Shown here one piece after another: positions 10,301 to 20,083 of a DNA stretch of 64,000 bases. The notes below the pieces were generated by a model. It did not search any database. It saw only the letters and a list, made by a program, of their open reading frames with translations, and had not been told where the DNA came from. The position numbers and the translations under genes were made by a program. How positions within the stretch are numbered: the first letter of the stretch is position 1; each line of letters opens with the position of its first letter. The DNA comes from Athripsodes cinereus (Eukaryota > Arthropoda > Insecta > Trichoptera > Leptoceridae), in assembly GCA_947579605.1 (NCBI GenBank), contig OX388325.1:9295572-9359571 (forward strand), given 5' to 3'.

Positions 10301-11474
10301 CACAAGATTCTTATGAAATTCGGTGTTTTAATATGTTAGAAATGTGGAAATAGCGAGGTGTAAAAAGATGAGGGTCTCCTGTCTTTGGAGGTTTTCTTAT
10401 TTCTTAATACGAACACTTGTAGTATCTGTTTTGTCTTTAGGTGATTTTTTTTGGATAAAGTATTTTAAAACAATATTTAACATTAATATATATCTAAATA
10501 TATGCATCACTTGCAGGATAAATAGAGAGAGAGAAAGATGGAGAGAATATAAGGTGACCGGCTTAAGCGCTTTTATACCATGGCAACGTTAACCTATTCC
10601 ACCTATTCCTCTTATGCTTTTCTTTTATCAATTCTTTAAAGAGCGGGTAATTGCACTCACAACTGTATAGCGACTTCATTCAGCCAATCCTACCAACTTG
10701 GATTGAATTTACGATCTTTGTATTGCGAGTCAAGTGCTCAATTAGGCCACAGGAGTGTGTGGGTAGCCAACGAGTATTGTAATTATTAGTTGCAAATTAC
10801 CTATCAAAATCTCATCGACGCCTATCGGAATTAATTACAAACTTTATGGCTATTGTTCATCACTGGATCCAACCATGTGACCTTAAACTCGCTATACTCG
10901 TACTTAATTGAAATATCATGTGTGTTGATATTACCAGTGTATTTGAATTCGACCACTGGAACTTAAAATCATATTTTTATTTGTAATTATTAATAGTTTA
11001 TCTATATAATTAGTAATAATTATATAGAAAAACTATTCGCCTAGAACAATACCGATTAACCTTTACCTTAAAGAAATTATTTCACAATAATAATTAAGTA
11101 AATACTCATTAATAATTTCATTTTCTCTATTATTTAATTCAAAGTCAAAACGATTTCTATCACGTAATCTCGATTTGAAATAATTATCATCTCTTTATTT
11201 ATTTCTTAACAATGAAAATAAATTGCTGGAGAAAGGTTTTTGCGATGAAATGTAGAATTATTCCATTCCATTCTTTCATAGTACAATGATTAAGTTTAGC
11301 CGCAAATAAAATGTATATTTCAATCACCTTAACTTGACATATGTCCTATAACTTACCCTTATCAATTGAAAAACCTTACCGATACATATGAATTGTCTGC
11401 TTGAAATATGATTTTTTTTTATATTTAGTGATTTGTACATAATTTCTGATCAAATGGATGTTCAAATATTTAAT
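10301..11474. other. No gene seen
   Basis: AT-rich DNA. The 82-codon frame at 10344-10592 has no recognisable domain or splice context. Confidence 0.35.
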
Positions 11475-11640
11475 ATTCTTCTTCTTCTTCTAAGTCGGTC
11501 CCTCAATGCTGAGGATCGTGACCACCATGACTCCAACCAAGCGACAAGCTCCTCCACCGTGCCCTGTCCTCCGCCTGCCTAAACGCCTCACACATTGTAC
11601 CCCCTGCAGCATCTCTCACTACATGATCTGACCATAAATA
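11475..11640 (-). pseudogene. Non-LTR retrotransposon RT tail fragment
   Basis: Minus strand encodes WSDHVVRDAAGGTMCEAFRQ, then AEDRARWRSL, and ends in an (AAG)n run. This matches the end of an RTE/CR1-type RT, where a W(R/K)SL block precedes the stop. Confidence 0.6.
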
Positions 11641-12788
11641 AATAGATAAATATAATAGGTGGCAAAGGACACGATATTCGAACTAGGGTTATTCCGTGTC
11701 AAATCATCACACTGATTCAGACTTGATGTCTCAGATTTTCATGATTTTTTTATGCAGAATTATATCATAGACTTATGAAAAAATACCAAATTTCAGTTAT
11801 GTAGCACAATTATTTTTGAAGTTATTAATTTTTAAAAATCACAATTTTTATGAAAAAATCTCATGTCTTGGCACCTTTGGATGCCTATAGACTGGCAACC
11901 AGTGATGATATAAACCTGGGAGAGGTCTCGTTATAAAGCTGTTGAATGGGGCTTAAATCTGATGTGCCACAGGATAGGGGTCACGGTTTGAAAAAAAAAT
12001 TAAATTTTAAAATTAAATTTTTAAATTTAAATTTTTCAAAAAGTGACTATTTTAAAAATTCCAAAAAATTGTCAAAAATAGTTTGTAATGTATTAATACA
12101 TATACCAAAATTCTATAATGGGATCTCAATGGGATCAGGAGATACATTTTATTGTTTTTTATTATTATTTACATTCAAAGTTTATGTTCAGTTTTTGTAA
12201 AAACATAATAGATCATGTTATGATCAATTATGCAAAGTAGTGTGAATGATTATTAGACTGCCGCCTTAAAAAAGCTACGAAACCAGACATGCTGATTATT
12301 ATTTCAGATTTTTTTTAGTAACTGTTATGTAACTCAGTCAAAACTTAAAATAATACATAATTATATTTATTTATTTATAATAATACATACGGCTTACGCC
12401 TCTAATACATAGTTACAAACAATAATTGCACAACACCACCATCGTATCAAATTAAAACTCAAAACAAAAATAAAATATATTGCATCACTTCAAATTATAA
12501 AAATAAAAATTAAACACATTGTGTCACCTAAACCATAGAATAAAATTACAACATATCAACAGCATCATGTCAAATCTTAAAAAAAAACAAACTGTATCAT
12601 ATCCAACCATAAAATAAAGTTACAATACACGTTATAATATGTAAGTCAATAGATCTAGTCTACTCCAAGTCTTGTATTTTCATCATTTTTTAGTTTATTT
12701 TATAGTTAGCCGTCAGTCTATTAATTATTGTCATATTTATTTCCAAATATATTGTGTCTATCTACCTATGTATTATAATAATATGTGC
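11641..12788. other. No gene seen
   Basis: AT-rich DNA. Around 11985-12060 is a low-complexity AAATTTAAATTT tract. An 84-codon frame at 11946 runs through that tract and is judged spurious. Confidence 0.35.
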
Positions 12789-13465
12789 TATACAGGGTAT
12801 TCGAGTGGCTCGAGATCGAAATCAGACACATTCATTAGTAGAGCCCGAAAACTAGGTAACTGAATTTTTACAGTTTTCAATGTAAACTTTGAATTTCTCT
12901 CCTATTTTTGGGGTTCAACTTTTTTTGGATATATCTGTTTTTTTAGAACTCGACATAAATAAAATATCCATTTACGATCTATTGATCCCAAAACACGCAA
13001 TTTACAAAGTATTTCGCCTTCCGTGTGTGAATAGAGACAAATATTAATCGCAGAATCGTGAAAGCTATCATGAAAGATTCAGCGCTCCTTCGTTTCGAAG
13101 TTTGATGCAGGGTGAGTGATACATTTTCAGTTTAATATATTCTTTGTTCATTCTTTATTTTACTACACCCACACTTATTCTATCACTGTCAATCCCTCAA
13201 GTGGGGTTATCTGCTTGTGGGAATCTATGTAGGTTCGTTTTGAAATACATACATATTAGTTGAAATTTTTTCACAAAAGTGTCAGACGAAGGCAATAGAT
13301 CTTTTTGTAGTTTATGTAGTAAGAATACTGACTAACCCACTTGTGAAATAGTATATAGGAAGATATAATTGAATATTTAAGTGTCGTAGACTCCGTATAA
13401 AAAAGTTTTCCTACGATGAAATTTTATCCACAGGAAGGTGATCAATTCGCGGGTGGACACTCTGT
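12789..13465. repeat. Candidate DNA-transposon derivative with about 20-bp TIRs
   Basis: Left end TATACAGGGTATTCGAGTGG and right end CCACACTCTGTATA-like (read CGGGTGGACACTCTGTATA) are imperfect complements about 670 bp apart. No transposase frame is inside. The superfamily is not assignable by eye. Confidence 0.45.
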
Positions 13466-13734
13466 ATATTTTATATCGTAAGAAAATATTCCATTGCAAA
13501 AAGAAACACATAAACAGCTGAACGCAATAATACATAACAAACAACATGTGCAATGAAACTAGGACACTGTTCAGCCGAATTTTATTGAAGTAACTATCTT
13601 GTATTTATTACTATAGATTACTATGTAAAAAACAGCTGACACAGTCAATCATACGGTATACGTCAATTAACCCGGCTACTGCCGAAAACAACAAATTTAA
13701 TAAATCAAATGTTTTTGATAAATCAAATGTTTAT

Positions 13735-13985
13735 GTGTTAACACTTTGGAAATTCATTATAATTAAAATGATTTTAAAAACACTGTATAATTTCCAAATT
13801 AAATGTTTTTGTGTTAACACTTTGGAAATTCATTATTATACTACACATATTCCAAACAAATACAAATGAGTCCTCCTGATGATGCCAAGTAAAAGCCTTG
13901 GCGAAAACTTTTGAGGTGAATAAATTTAATTTGGAAATTATACAGTGTTTTAAAATAATTTTAATTACAACAAATTTAGCATGAA
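13735..13985. repeat. Inverted-repeat remnant with CTGATGAT hairpin
   Basis: Arms at 13756-13803 and 13919-13971 are near complements (ATTTTAAAAACACTGTATAA versus TTATACAGTGTTTTAAAAT-like). CACTTTGGAAATTCATTAT is also directly repeated at 13741 and 13820. At 13876-13908 CTGATGAT is followed by stem GCCAAG, a loop, stem CTTGGC and GAAAAC. Inverted terminal pieces plus this motif suggest a Penelope-like remnant; no coding sequence is left. Confidence 0.5.
13876..13908 (+). other. CTGATGAT hairpin (hammerhead-like core)
   Basis: Perfect six-pair stem GCCAAG/CTTGGC between CTGATGAT and GAAAAC. It has the same layout as 5605-5634 but a different stem sequence. Confidence 0.5.
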
Positions 13986-14048
13986 AGTTCATTTTTCACT
14001 GGATAAAATGGCATTTTGAAAATTACCTTTACCCGTCTGAGTCGACTG

Positions 14049-14360
14049 CAGGGTCACTCTTGACAGAATCTAAATTATTATTATTACTGACAATAAGACG
14101 ATTCTTACAAGGATCATTACAGCTGAAGGCCAATGCGATCCCAAAAGAAAACTAACAATATCCAGACTACAACACAACTACAATATATCTACGATTTTAC
14201 TTACAAATTCCACATACGTCACGCCAATAGGAACATCTTTCCTTATGGAACTATATGTCATAAATACGATCTTAAGCTTGTCTTGATTTTAACTCTACGA
14301 TGCGCGAAGTAACTATAGTTAAAATAACGTGCATGCCAATCCCGCGGTACCTGAGGATAG
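14049..14360. repeat. CWG-type MITE copy, split by another repeat
   Basis: Starts CAGGGTCACTCTTGACAGAA after CTG, like the intact copies at 55193, 57243 and 63766. It resumes at about 14265 with ACGATCTTAAGCTTGTC and GCGCGAAGTAACTAT. The 14076-14264 spacer shares TCATTACAGC, GGCCAATGCGATCCCA and GAAAAC with the unknown insertion at 48447-48822. The right terminus is lost. Confidence 0.6.
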
Positions 14361-14928
14361 TCGCTTTTAATTTTTACACGAGTATTAATGGTTGTATTAT
14401 TATGATATAACCCCAAAAATGTACCATAAATTGATGTACACATTAATATTGTTATGATATTATTCAACTTTTATCAAATATATTTCCTAATTTTGTCAAA
14501 TATTAATTATCCTACGTTCGATATATTTTTTTTAAATTCTATGAAAAAGTCCTATGAAGAAATAAAGCGTAACATGTGATAATTATAGAACCTATGAACT
14601 TAAAATTTTGACTATGTCCTTATAAGACAAAAGAGGTCTTTCTCAATTAAAAACAATAAAGTAGAAAAAACATTTGTGTTTAAAGTTCAATATAGAATTC
14701 TACTACCATAATTCTGACACACGCACCATGTGATAATTATAGAAGTTATACATTTAGTTATATCTTGTGTTAGAAAATGACAGCTCTCAGATGACATAGT
14801 GTTTCATAGAAGTGCACAGACTTATTATGAATCATATTATCTATGCACACTATTGACAGAATTCATAATGAAATATGCATTTACACCACAGAATTCCATA
14901 TGAAACCTAGAACCCTGACTCGTTTACA
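14361..14928. other. No gene seen
   Basis: AT-rich DNA with no recognised feature. Confidence 0.35.
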
Positions 14929-15160
14929 AAAGTGAGGCATAAATTCTATGAATTTTTGACAGAACGGTTGGCGAAAGCGTGTGGTGTTTCCTACATTTTA
15001 TAGACTCTTTCTCGCATTTTTGTAAAAATATATCATTTTTATATTTATATAAACGTAATGGGACATATTTTGAAGTTCTTGTCAACGTTTTTTAGCGATT
15101 TACCACACTTGTTTCTGCCAACCGAGCTGTCAAAATTGCCGAAAAATAATGCCTCACTTT
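14929..15160. repeat. 232-bp MITE with inverted repeats
   Basis: Perfect 12-bp ends AAAGTGAGGCAT and ATGCCTCACTTT. Inner complementarity continues with TTTTGACAG, CGGTTGG and a GTGTGGT block. The arms are interrupted imperfect repeats of about 65 bp. Coding capacity is absent. Confidence 0.75.
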
Positions 15161-15899
15161 GCTGCAATGAAAATACATACGGATGCTCCATCTAGGTATT
15201 ATAAATAAAAATCTATGATTTTCACTTGGATTTACCAAATTTAACCATATTAGGTTTCTGAGCTGAGCTGTACTTCCTTCTCCTAAAAAAACTCATCGAT
15301 ATGCAAGAGCGAGCTTTTTAGTACAGTATATAAACATCTAAACGAACAAAAGTTTTGTTTATCGTCAGCAAGTTTTTTTACTCTGAATATAAAATACTAC
15401 TGAATCATAATAAATATTTATCACCGTTTACCGTTTTACTTTCCCTTTTAACCGATACTAAATAATAATAATAAGAGTAACCAATAATCGTTGGTAGTTT
15501 CGGAGACTCGGAGATTCCACACGGCTGTCTGTGAAACCGATTGGTGACTGTAGCTATATCTACGTATTTTATACTTTTTAATATACCGATATAATCACAC
15601 AATTAAAAGATACCAGGCTGCCCGAGGTATTGCATAATACCAAATACAAGCATACTTGGTATGTGTATGATATTTTTTCGTCAATATAATTATGTACGCC
15701 TACCTGATTTGGCGAACATATCTATTAGACTATACTATAATAATATCTCCTTAAATTGGGTTAGCCAGTAGGCTAACAGCTGCATTTAGTAAACATCCTA
15801 CATTTCGACCTCTTAATAATTTAGAATATGTGGCATTCTTATTCGCTGAATTGGAAGATCTATACAGTAATAGAGTAATATGAGTAAAAGATAATTCCT
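15161..15899. other. No gene seen
   Basis: AT-rich DNA; the short minus frame at 15405-15602 has no supporting feature. Confidence 0.35.
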
Positions 15900-16260
15900 C
15901 CCTCTAGTCCATAACTTAACAAATCTAAAATTTGATTTAATTGGTAATAGGGTACACAAATCAACATCACTCTTTCAATTCCACAAAAAAATAACTATAA
16001 AACATACAGTTACCTTCATAAATTAAATATTAACTTATGGAAAAAAATGTGAAAGTAGGTACCTATTTCCAATTCGACAAATGAATGATGATGATAATTT
16101 TGGATGATTTTATTTTGACGCCGTTTAACAGTTCCTAGACCTGTTAAAGACAACGTATGTCTTTAACAGTGCGATTATTATTTAGTATATTTCACATTCT
16201 GTTGTGTTTTTAAAGCATAATAAATTAAAAATATACCAAAAATACACAAATTGCAATTTC
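15900..16260 (+). repeat. Dispersed repeat, family Y
   Basis: Shares GTCCATAACTTA, AAATAACTATAAAA, GTAGGTACCTATTT, CAACGTATGTCTTTAA and GTGCGATTATTATT blocks, in order, with 45940-46880, and the first half with 63665-63745. A CR1-type scrap (16082-16150) interrupts this copy. The family has no coding potential. Confidence 0.65.
16082..16150 (-). repeat. CR1/L2-type 3' scrap
   Basis: ATGATGATGATAATTTTGG, ATTTTATTTTGACGCCG and CAGTTCCTAGACC match the 3' end of the elements at 18560 and 38420 (antisense). Confidence 0.6.
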
Positions 16261-16600
16261 TCGAATATTAGGCATTTCTACTTGTTGAATTGTGGAACTG
16301 GAAAGTCGAACTATATCCCATTCCAAGGACTTCGCTTCACTATATCAGCGTTTATGTGTATAATTATGTGTGTATGTGTGTGATTGCATTCGCCCTTAGA
16401 CTATTACACACGTTGTCATTATGATATTATGATTGTCTTATGTTGAAATAATTGTAATAAAAATAGACCAACAATTACAATATGTTACACATTACCTACT
16501 TCTTACCAAAATATTACAATCTTATTAAAACTAGTTAAAATATTATTTTAATACATTGTGTACCTACATGTTATAATGTAGTTTACGATGAGGATAATTG
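16261..16600. other. No gene seen
   Basis: AT-rich DNA with a short TG-rich stretch at 16370-16384. Confidence 0.35.
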
Positions 16601-16604
16601 AAAA

Positions 16605-16760
16605 AAAACACAATATGTAGTTAACTTCCATATGACTTTATTAACTTCGCGTACTAGTATTCGGAGACTCTCGTCTCCATCATCAGGCGATTAGTAAAAA
16701 GTGAAATAAGATACAGAGACAAACAGTATTTATAGGATTTGAATGTTTTAGTTTACGATG
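16605..16760 (-). repeat. Penelope-like terminal fragment with CTGATGAT hairpin
   Basis: Minus strand reads ATCGCCTGATGATGGAGACG, then AGAGTCTCCGAA, followed by TTAATAAAGTCATATGG and GTTAACTACATATTGTG. The plus-strand copy at 59741-59910 has the same order. Stem GGAGAC/GTCTCC is perfect here (16660-16686). Assignment to Penelope-like elements rests on the shared motif. Confidence 0.5.
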
Positions 16761-16980
16761 ATCAGAGGTGGCTTTGTGTTGTAAGGCCCCCGTGTTGTTT
16801 AGGAGACCCAGTCACAACTAAATAATTATCATCTTGTCTAGTTATCGCCTATTTATCATGCCTAGTTTAAATATCTATAGATTTACTCAGGGGTGATGTA
16901 GAAACTTCTATGAAAAACATCAAAGACAACTGTTTACCCTACCAGGATATCTCAGATGTTAAGAAATTTCTGTTTATACT

Positions 16981-17101
16981 ACTACTACTATACCATCACG
17001 GTATATCCCACAATTGGGGTAGCCCGCAGACCAGTTGCATGTAAAAAAACATCAAAGCCATCTTCTTCGTGACAACAAAATATTCAGACATTTAGGATGG
17101 G
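16981..17101 (+). repeat. Short dispersed repeat, family Z
   Basis: Sense copy: CCATCACGGTATATCCCACA, GGGGTAGCCCGCAGACCAG, then CATTTAGGATGGG. Confidence 0.75.
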
Positions 17102-17220
17102 TTGAAACATTCATAGCTGAATTTAAGATGTAAAATGTCTTGAGCATGAGTGATGGGAGAGCAAGTCCAAGTCAAGAAATAGATTATTTCGTTAAGAAAA
17201 ACTAACTTGCCTAACATATT

Positions 17221-17412
17221 TTTTTTTGTTTTTTTTTTATAAAAAGATATATCTGGGTTTTGTTTGTTATAAACCCAAATACAACCTTGTACACCTTTCA
17301 CAGTAAGCTAATAAAAGCTTGTGTCGTGAAAGAGGAGTTTGCCGGTACCTGGTATCGAACCACGGACCCCTTGTTCACGAGGCCCAGACTCTACCTCCAG
17401 GCTACCGACGAA
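17221..17412 (-). repeat. SINE-A, near full length
   Basis: tRNA-derived SINE. On the minus strand GTTCGTCGGTAGCCTGGAGG and TAGAGTC resemble box A, and GTGGTTCGATACC matches box B (GGTTCGANNCC). A non-tRNA body follows (CACGACACAAGC, TTACTGTGAAAGGTGTACAA), ending CCCAGATATATC and an A-rich tail (plus-strand poly-T 17220-17240). The internal RNA polymerase III promoter is inferred from the two boxes. Confidence 0.85.
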
Positions 17413-17769
17413 CTCAATCGATATTACTTATTAATCAACTATTACCAAAAACTAAGGGTATCAAAAGTGCAGGGCACCCATAGAATTATTACTCAGAACC
17501 GCTACTGATTTCAACATATATGTATTTCATTAAAAATTGAAATGTTATGTAAAATATTTTTATAATGTGTATCACAATATTAATAACATAATTAATATAG
17601 GTCTGTATATATTAGTGCAATACATTTGTCAATAAATTATTCATTAATTTATCAATTAAATTTATTTCATACATGACAGTTCTCGTAAACAAAATACATA
17701 ATGTAAACATGGCTAACTAGACAAGTCTAAAGTCAACCCCGACTCAATGAAAAACCTTATTAACGAGCC
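17413..17769. other. No gene seen
   Basis: AT-rich sequence between a SINE and an RT scrap. Confidence 0.35.
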
Positions 17770-17965
17770 AATTTGTTACTACTACTACTTACTTACTGCT
17801 AGATCCACAGCTGAATATAGGCCTCTTCAAAACTTTTCCACAATTTTCGATCTCGAACAACACGACACCACTGTTTTCCCATCACCTGGACAATATCGTC
17901 GACCCGTCTTTTTTGGGGTCTTCCAAACTTCTTTTGTCCTTCCACGGCCTCCATTCAAGAATTTG
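17770..17965 (-). pseudogene. Non-LTR retrotransposon RT tail fragment
   Basis: Minus strand, allowing one frame change, encodes WKDKRSFGRPQKRRVDDIVQ, then WCRVVRDRKLWKSFEEAYIQ and a stop. The GRPxxRWxDD plus RDRxxWxxxEEAY layout is the end of an RTE/Jockey-type RT common in moths. Confidence 0.65.
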
Positions 17966-18044
17966 TTTGCCCTGGTTAAAACAACGCCTTTCTAATATAA
18001 GCAATTTGTTCTATGATGCACCCGCTCAATATTATACAAAAAAA

Positions 18045-18150
18045 TCATTCATTCATACCATCACGGTGTTACCCACAAGTGAGGTAGTCAGCGGACTAAC
18101 TGTATGTAGCAAATATGCAAGTCGTCCTCTCCGTATCAACAAAAGTGCGG
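18045..18150 (+). repeat. Short dispersed repeat, family Z
   Basis: CATACCATCACGGTGTTACC, AAGTGAGGTAGTCAGCGGAC and GCAAGTCGTCCTCTCCG. Confidence 0.75.
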
Positions 18151-18289
18151 ACAAAATTAAAAACAAATGTTTTTCAGCTATATTAATTTTTATCGAGACA
18201 CGACGTGTCTTTCTTCTTTCAGGAAATAATCAAATCGACAGTGAATAAAAGTTAAGATAGGACGGGTAAAGGTAATATACTATTACTAC

Positions 18290-18440
18290 TATACCATTAT
18301 CCTTCATATCCTACAAGTGGCATGGCCAGTGGACTAACTGCAAATAATAAACATATTATAGACTGTCCTCTTCGCGCAAATAAAAAATACGGCATTTGGA
18401 ATGGGTCTTATCACTGAATTGTAGATGTTAATTGTCTTGT
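18290..18440 (+). repeat. Short dispersed repeat, family Z
   Basis: CTACTATACCATTATCC, CAAGTGGCATGGCCAGTGG, GGAATGGGTCTTATCACTGA; includes the downstream TGAATTGTAGATG block. Confidence 0.7.
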
Positions 18441-18559
18441 ATATGTAGTTGTAAGTCAAGTTCTAGAGGAACATTTGCTTTTACAGAACAGAAAAGATTG
18501 GGAGAATTATCCTTTATCGGGAACTCCACAGAGTGAAATTGTATAATTGTGAGTGTATT

Positions 18560-18760
18560 TTATTTATGACGCCGTTTTACAGCCCCTAGACCGTCTCAAG
18601 GGCGCCAGTAAAGAGTTCAGTTTTTAATTTGCTTCTGAAGCTAGTGACCGTCTGACTATCTCTCAGTAGCACAGGTAGGCGATTCCACATAACCGGTCCA
18701 ACAACACCAAAGGCCCTCTCATAGAAGTTAAACTTACTGGCTCTATTGGGCTCAGTAAGT
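18560..18760 (-). pseudogene. CR1/L2-type 3' fragment
   Basis: Antisense copy closely matching 38420-38650: GACGCCGTTTTACAGCCCCT, GGTCCAACAACACCAAAGGC and CTGGCTCTATTGGGCTCA. The encoded part corresponds to the FGVVGPVMWNRLP end of the RT. Confidence 0.8.
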
Positions 18761-18804
18761 CACTATATTTGACATTCATAAAAAAAAAAACATTTTACAT
18801 ACGT

Positions 18805-19285
18805 TACATACATGGACAATTCACACAGATCGAGCTAGTCTTGTATTATTTATTTATTTATTTATTTTTTGGTTTATTTATTTATTAACATATATGTTTA
18901 GTACAATAATACAATAATCAACAATAAGTATACAATGCAATGTCCAGTTTATAAGTGTTCATATATTATTCTGTTAAATTAAATCAAAGCCCAATTGGTT
19001 GTCACACATAATTAAAAACAATAATAAAAAAGAAATTAAGAGTAAAAACACAAAATTAATAATCAAAACATCACTTAAAGTCATGAATGAAAGAGTGAAA
19101 GAGCAATTTCAAAGTAAAATCTTCTTATTATGGGTACTAACGCAACGATACACACATATACAATGCACTACACACATGTACATGTAACACCCAGACCCAG
19201 GACAATTTGAAAAAGGTCATTCTTCACTTTGCCCTGGCCGGGAATCGAACCCGGGACCTTTGTCGCTAATTGTCGCTAATATTTG
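18805..19285 (-). repeat. SINE-B interrupted by about 280 bp of AT-rich DNA
   Basis: The tRNA-like head lies at the right (CCCGGGTTCGATTCCCGGCC on the minus strand at about 19238-19258, box B). The body has AATGACCTTTTTCAAATTGT, CTGGGTCTGGGTGTTACATG and GTAGTGCATTGTATATG. The 3' end (GACTAGCTCGATCTG, minus) is separated from the body by 18845-19125, which begins with a (TTTA)n run and is absent from the copy at 63320. A TGTCGCTAAT pair is tandemly repeated at 19261-19280. Confidence 0.8.
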
Positions 19286-19297
19286 TTTGTGACACTT
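19286..19297. repeat. Target-site duplication copy 1 (TTTGTGACACTT)
   Basis: First of three perfect copies of this 12-mer (others 19681-19692 and 25559-25570). It flanks the RTE-B insertion at its 3' end. Confidence 0.9.
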
Positions 19298-19680
19298 CTT
19301 CTTCTTTCTGTGCCATGTCAGGTCCCCCCGACGTTGGCGATCACTCCGGCGAAAACCTCCCTGTCCTGTGCTGCTCTGAACAGGTCATCCACTGTCCTCA
19401 TTCTGGTCCATTCTCTAATATTGCGCAGCCAGGACATCTGCTTTCTGCCAACTCCCCGTCTTCCTTCTATCTTGCCCTTCAATATAAGGCGGAGGAGACG
19501 GTACTTCTCTCCACGCAGCACGTGACCCAAATATGAGACCTTCCTCACTTTAACAATCGACAACAGCTCTCTCTTGGCTCCGGCTCTCCTAAGCACTTCG
19601 ATGTTACTGACCCTTTCGGTCCAAGGTATACGAAGCATTCTTCTGTGTACCCACATTTCGAATGCTTCTAACCGATTCAT
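19298..19680 (-). mobile_element. 5'-truncated RTE-B insertion
   Basis: On the minus strand this starts within the RT tail (MNRLEAFEMW, MLRIPWTERVSN, YLGHVLRGEKYRLL, MSWLRNIREW, AGVIANVGGT stop), followed by GACATGGCACAGAAAGAAG. Both ends abut TTTGTGACACTT, so this is one retrotransposition event truncated at its 5' end. The 126-codon coding part is uninterrupted, implying a fairly recent insertion. It lacks EN and RT catalytic domains. Confidence 0.88.
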
Positions 19681-19692
19681 TTTGTGACACTT
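19681..19692. repeat. Target-site duplication copy 2 (TTTGTGACACTT)
   Basis: Shared boundary between the RTE-B insertion (left) and the LINE 3' poly-A end (right). The last two T residues merge with the poly-T run. Confidence 0.9.
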
Positions 19693-20083
19693 TTTTTTTT
19701 TTTTTTTTTTTTTTAATTTTATTAACGGCATTCCACCCAATATATGAGTGATTTAGCCACGAATACACTCTATATGATTAGTTTAAAACTTATATCATAT
19801 CCATTACTAATCAGTACACCACCATCGCAATATTATTATGTTCCTGCAAAACAATATTCAACACCAATAATAAAAACTTCTACTATGCACATCAACTCCA
19901 CGTGCAGCAGGACCTTCCAACAGAAACCGAGCTGAGTGCACTCACGTATGCATTCACACTCTACCGTTTCCACGGTCGGACAAAGCGGGGCGAATCATCT
20001 TACGGGACAGTTGTGCTATGAGTATCGTGTTAACCAAAACAACATAGGTACGTTCGTACCACTGTATATCGGGGAACGGATTT

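Noticed and set aside
18848..18872. (TTTA)n as telomeric or regulatory repeat
   Set aside because: Short simple repeat, not TTAGG; common as a retroposon tail.
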